A DNA stretch of 64,000 nt from assembly GCA_016124655.1 (NCBI GenBank), contig WGNI01000002.1, positions 310,001 to 374,000 of the forward strand. The letters run 5' to 3'. The number at the start of each line of letters is the position of its first letter. Position 1 is the first letter of the stretch. Source of the stretch: Alphaproteobacteria bacterium (lineage in GTDB: Bacteria; Pseudomonadota; Alphaproteobacteria; Caulobacterales; Aquidulcibacteraceae). The notes under the pieces were generated by a model that was not told the origin of the DNA, did not search any database, and was given only the letters and a program-made list of their open reading frames with translations. Both the position numbers and the translations under genes were made by a program. Below, piece by piece: positions 61,308 through 64,000 of this stretch.

Positions 61308-63113
61308 TCAATCCCCATCCATCTTGAGGGCGGCGATGAACGCTTCCTGGGGAATCTCGACCTTCCCGAACTGGCGCATCTTCTTTTTGCCCTCCTTCTG
61401 CTTGTCCAGAAGTTTGCGTTTGCGGGAGATGTCGCCGCCGTAGCATTTCGCGGTCACGTCCTTGCGCAAGGCCGAAATTGTTTCGCGCGCGATGATGCGC
61501 CCGCCAATCGCGGCCTGGATCGGAATCTTGAACAGGTGCTGTGGGATCAGCTCCTTCAGCTTCTCGCACATGGCGCGGCCGCGGCTTTCCGCACGCGCGC
61601 GGTGCACCAGCATGGAGAGCGCGTCGACGGGTTCGTCGTTGACGAGGATCGCCATCTTCACGAGGTCGCCGGCGCGATAGTCCTCGATCTGATAGTCGAA
61701 GCTGGCGTAGCCCTTCGAGACGCTTTTCAAGCGGTCGTAAAAGTCGAACACGACTTCATTGAGCGGCAGATCATAGACCACCATTGCCCGCGAGCCGACA
61801 TAGGATAGCTCGCGCTGCAGGCCGCGGCGGTCCTGGCAAAGCTTCAGGATCGCGCCGAGATATTCGTCCGGCGTCAGGATCGTGGCCTTGATCCAGGGTT
61901 CTTCGATCTCTTCGATCTTCATCACGTCGGGCATGTCGGCGGGATTGTGCAGATCGAGCACGGTCCCATCACGCAGGCGGATCTTGTAGATCACCGATGG
62001 CGCAGTCGCGATGAGGTCGAGATTGAATTCGCGAGTCAGCCGCTCCTGAATGATCTCCAGGTGCAGCAGGCCCAGAAAGCCGCAGCGGAAGCCGAAACCC
62101 AGCGCAGCGGAGGTCTCCATTTCGTAGGAGAAACTCGCATCGTTGAGGCGCAGGCGACCCATGGCGGCGCGCAAATCCTCGAAATTCGCTGCGTCCACAG
62201 GAAACAGGCCGCAGAACACGACCGGCTGCGCGGGCTTGAAGCCCGGCAGCGCGACCGCCGTGGGTCTACGTTCTTCGGTGATGGTGTCGCCGACGCGCGC
62301 ATCGGCGACTTCCTTGATCGAGGCGGTGAAAAAGCCGATCTCGCCGGGGCCGAGATCGGCGACGTCGGTGGGCTTCGGCTTAAACACGCCGACGCGATCG
62401 ACGCCGTAGGCTGCATCGGCCTGCATCAGCTTGATGCGCATGCCCTTCTTCATCACGCCGTCGATGACGCGGAACAGCACGACGACGCCCATGTACGGAT
62501 CGTACCAGGCGTCCACCAGCATGGCTTTCAACGGCTTGTCCGCGTCGCCCGATTTCGGCGGGGGCAGGCGCGTGACGATCGCCTCCAGCACGGAATTAAT
62601 GTTCAGGCCGGTCTTGGCGGAGATCTCCACCGCGGCGGACGCATCGAGGCCGATGACGTCTTCGATCTGCTGTTTGACGCGCTCGGGCTCCGCGGCGGGC
62701 AGGTCGATCTTGTTGAGGACGGTGACGATCTCGAGATCATTGTCTAGCGCCTGATAGACATTGGCGAGGGTCTGCGCCTCCACACCTTGCGAAGCGTCCA
62801 CCACGAGGAGAGCGCCCTCGCAAGCCGCCAGCGAGCGGGAGACTTCATAGGCGAAGTCCACGTGGCCGGGCGTGTCCATCAGGTTGAGGACGTAGGTCTC
62901 GCCGTCGGCCGCCTTGTAATCGAGACGAACAGTCTGAGCCTTGATGGTGATGCCGCGCTCGCGCTCGATGTCCATGTTGTCGAGCACCTGCTCCTTCATC
63001 TCGCGGTCGCTCAGGCCACCCGTGGCCTGGATGAGCCGGTCGGACAGGGTGGACTTGCCGTGGTCGATATGGGCCACGATGGAGAAATTGCGGATGCGGT
63101 CGCGGGGCGTCAT
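61308..63113 (-). CDS. lepA: Elongation factor 4 (back-translocase LepA)
   Basis: Ribosome-associated GTPase that aids translation under stress. 601 residues, the family standard. G motifs: [32 protein letters not shown] and NKIDLPAAE. The LepA-specific C-terminus is present: [30 protein letters not shown], and [20 protein letters not shown]. It is followed by DUF4160-DUF2442 on the same strand. Confidence 0.98.
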   Translation of the reverse strand: MTPRDRIRNFSIVAHIDHGKSTLSDRLIQATGGLSDREMKEQVLDNMDIERERGITIKAQTVRLDYKAADGETYVLNLMDTPGHVDFAYEVSRSLAACEGALLVVDASQGVEAQTLANVYQALDNDLEIVTVLNKIDLPAAEPERVKQQIEDVIGLDASAAVEISAKTGLNINSVLEAIVTRLPPPKSGDADKPLKAMLVDAWYDPYMGVVVLFRVIDGVMKKGMRIKLMQADAAYGVDRVGVFKPKPTDVADLGPGEIGFFTASIKEVADARVGDTITEERRPTAVALPGFKPAQPVVFCGLFPVDAANFEDLRAAMGRLRLNDASFSYEMETSAALGFGFRCGFLGLLHLEIIQERLTREFNLDLIATAPSVIYKIRLRDGTVLDLHNPADMPDVMKIEEIEEPWIKATILTPDEYLGAILKLCQDRRGLQRELSYVGSRAMVVYDLPLNEVVFDFYDRLKSVSKGYASFDYQIEDYRAGDLVKMAILVNDEPVDALSMLVHRARAESRGRAMCEKLKELIPQHLFKIPIQAAIGGRIIARETISALRKDVTAKCYGGDISRKRKLLDKQKEGKKKMRQFGKVEIPQEAFIAALKMDGD

Positions 63114-63164
63114 GGGGGCGCTCCCTTAGCAGAGTTCGCCGGGCCGTGCGCTAGCCCGCACTGC

Positions 63165-63410
63165 TCAGGCGTCGTCCTTGATCTCGACTTCGGGCCGGTC
63201 GCCGCCCTCGGCGATCTCCTCGTGCCAGCGGCCATTGGCGTCTTCCCAGGAGATGGCGCGGGTCTGACCGGCCACCTGCTGCTCGGCGGCGACGCGGCGG
63301 GCGGCCGCCAAGGCGGCGTCATGGCTGGCGAACGGTTCGGAGAAGGTGTCGCCAAGCTTGAACGCCCAGCCTCCATCGTGGCGGACGATATGATAGGTGA
63401 TCTTGGTCAT
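63165..63410 (-). CDS. DUF2188 family protein
   Basis: An 81-residue protein with YHIVRHDGGWAFKLGDTFSE, then SHDAALAAARRVAAEQQ and a final WEDANGRWHEEI, the DUF2188 pattern. Starting at 63410 gives a clean N-terminus (MTKITYHIV). It lies 52 bases before lepA on the same strand and could be its upstream gene. Function unknown. Confidence 0.85.
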   Translation of the reverse strand: MTKITYHIVRHDGGWAFKLGDTFSEPFASHDAALAAARRVAAEQQVAGQTRAISWEDANGRWHEEIAEGGDRPEVEIKDDA

Positions 63411-63550
63411 GGGCGGCTCGCTCCGGGGCGTTGAACTAGACATAGGCGCACGCGCACAAAAGCCCAGGCCGCGACACCAAGCGCACTAACCACGTGGCCC
63501 CGCCCCCCGTTTCCTCCTAAACTCTCGTCCATAAAAATCGGGAGGCGGCG

Positions 63551-64000
63551 ATGATGTGGCGGTGGGCGATCGCGGCGTTGGCGCTTGCGGTTTCGGGTTG
63601 CGTTGGCGTGGACACGAGCTGGGAGCCGGCGATGCGGGCGCGGCTGTCGGCGCGCGCGGCGATCCCGGTGGAGCCCGCTTATGCCGCGGCCCGCCCTTCC
63701 TATGCGATTGGCGCGCCGGGGTTGGACGCGTCCTCGTTCGCCGAGGCCGTGCCTGCGTCTGCGACGAACCAGCGATTTGCTTGTGACGACGGCGCTGCGC
63801 TTCAGCTCGATCGCGCACAGGATGGCGCTGCGCTGCAGGCGACATGGAGCGACACCGGCGATCGCGCATTGCTGCGGCGCACGAGCGACGCCGCGACGTG
63901 GGAAAACAATTCAGTGCAATTGCGTACTGCCGGTGCGCGCGCGGTCTGGATCAGCCGTAGCGGCGGCGCTGTGACGGTGGCGCACGGCGACACGCTCAGC
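63551..64000 (+). CDS. Lipoprotein, possible MliC-like lysozyme inhibitor (cut by window end)
   Basis: A frame open to the last base, 150 codons visible. MMWRWAIAALALAVSGC is a lipoprotein signal with VSGC (Cys17). GGAGG lies 5-8 bases before the two adjacent ATGs (63551, 63554). After an Ala-rich linker, the part FACDDGAALQLDRAQ...ATWSDTGDRALLRRT resembles the beta-barrel of MliC/PliC C-type lysozyme inhibitors, but the final conserved Cys lies beyond the window. If so it protects peptidoglycan in the periplasm. The assignment is tentative. Confidence 0.6.
   Translation, partial: MMWRWAIAALALAVSGCVGVDTSWEPAMRARLSARAAIPVEPAYAAARPSYAIGAPGLDASSFAEAVPASATNQRFACDDGAALQLDRAQDGAALQATWSDTGDRALLRRTSDAATWENNSVQLRTAGARAVWISRSGGAVTVAHGDTLS

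Noticed and set aside
1-64000. tRNA genes, transposases, integrases, phage or restriction genes
   Set aside because: Looked for and not found; no abrupt change of composition other than short AT-rich promoter patches.

Overview
The window is a gene-dense, GC-rich (mostly GC-ending codons) chromosomal segment of an alphaproteobacterium, most likely Caulobacterales/Hyphomonadaceae. The signs are flhB followed directly by cckA (the cell-cycle kinase of the CtrA network), two large TonB-dependent receptors, an HWE-family sensor kinase, a NodT-type efflux protein, an ispH/thrB cluster, and a 6S RNA upstream of the 5-formyltetrahydrofolate cyclo-ligase gene. No tRNA, rRNA, insertion sequence, prophage or CRISPR array was seen. 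Almost everything is a chromosomal housekeeping or envelope gene, and many neighbours overlap by 4 bases.

Layout. 1-3.5 kb: 3' part of flhB, then cckA. 3.8-8.2 kb: lytic transglycosylase, MFS exporter, motA, small Thr-rich lipoprotein. 8.3-13.4 kb: mnmC, GPH-type MFS carrier translationally coupled to an aldo/keto reductase, inositol-phosphatase-family gene. 13.6-17.2 kb: TonB-dependent receptor, XRE/MmyB-like regulator, small membrane protein. 17.2-20.4 kb: cysS, folE behind a probable THF-II riboswitch, a secreted protein with a TonB-box-like N-terminus, hisI. 20.4-25.6 kb: phoD, thiE, a DUF805 protein, an HWE kinase with a receiver domain. 25.7-30.3 kb: glycolytic cluster on the minus strand (gap, DUF1993 gene, small membrane protein, pgk, zinc-ribbon gene, fba). 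30.4-36.2 kb: a small coiled-coil gene, then a VWA-autotransporter and a second TonB-dependent receptor on the opposite strand, then a 6S RNA and the cyclo-ligase gene. 36.2-41 kb: ArsR/AHSA1 pair, yebC with a TonB-C-like gene, an NDUFA9-like SDR, DUF488, uppP. 41-47 kb: gltD-gltB. 47-54.1 kb: RND efflux permease, adaptor, TetR, and divergent NodT outer-membrane factor around a palindromic operator. 54.2-60.7 kb: glycosyltransferase, ispH-glycerate kinase-thrB-FAD oxidoreductase operon, a lipoprotein. 60.8-64 kb: lepA-DUF4160-DUF2442, DUF2188, and a lipoprotein cut by the window end.

The most interesting points are: the folE leader, where three helices can be drawn by hand, two of them mutually exclusive with a third, giving a plausible translational OFF switch; the 6S RNA; the VWA-autotransporter fusion; and what looks like a 4.4-kb outer-membrane insertion splitting a usually compact block (gap, coiled-coil gene, zapA, 6S RNA, cyclo-ligase) with zapA no longer present here. 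No wholly new multi-gene system was recognised. Functions come from recognising motifs by eye and from gene context; no database search was run.
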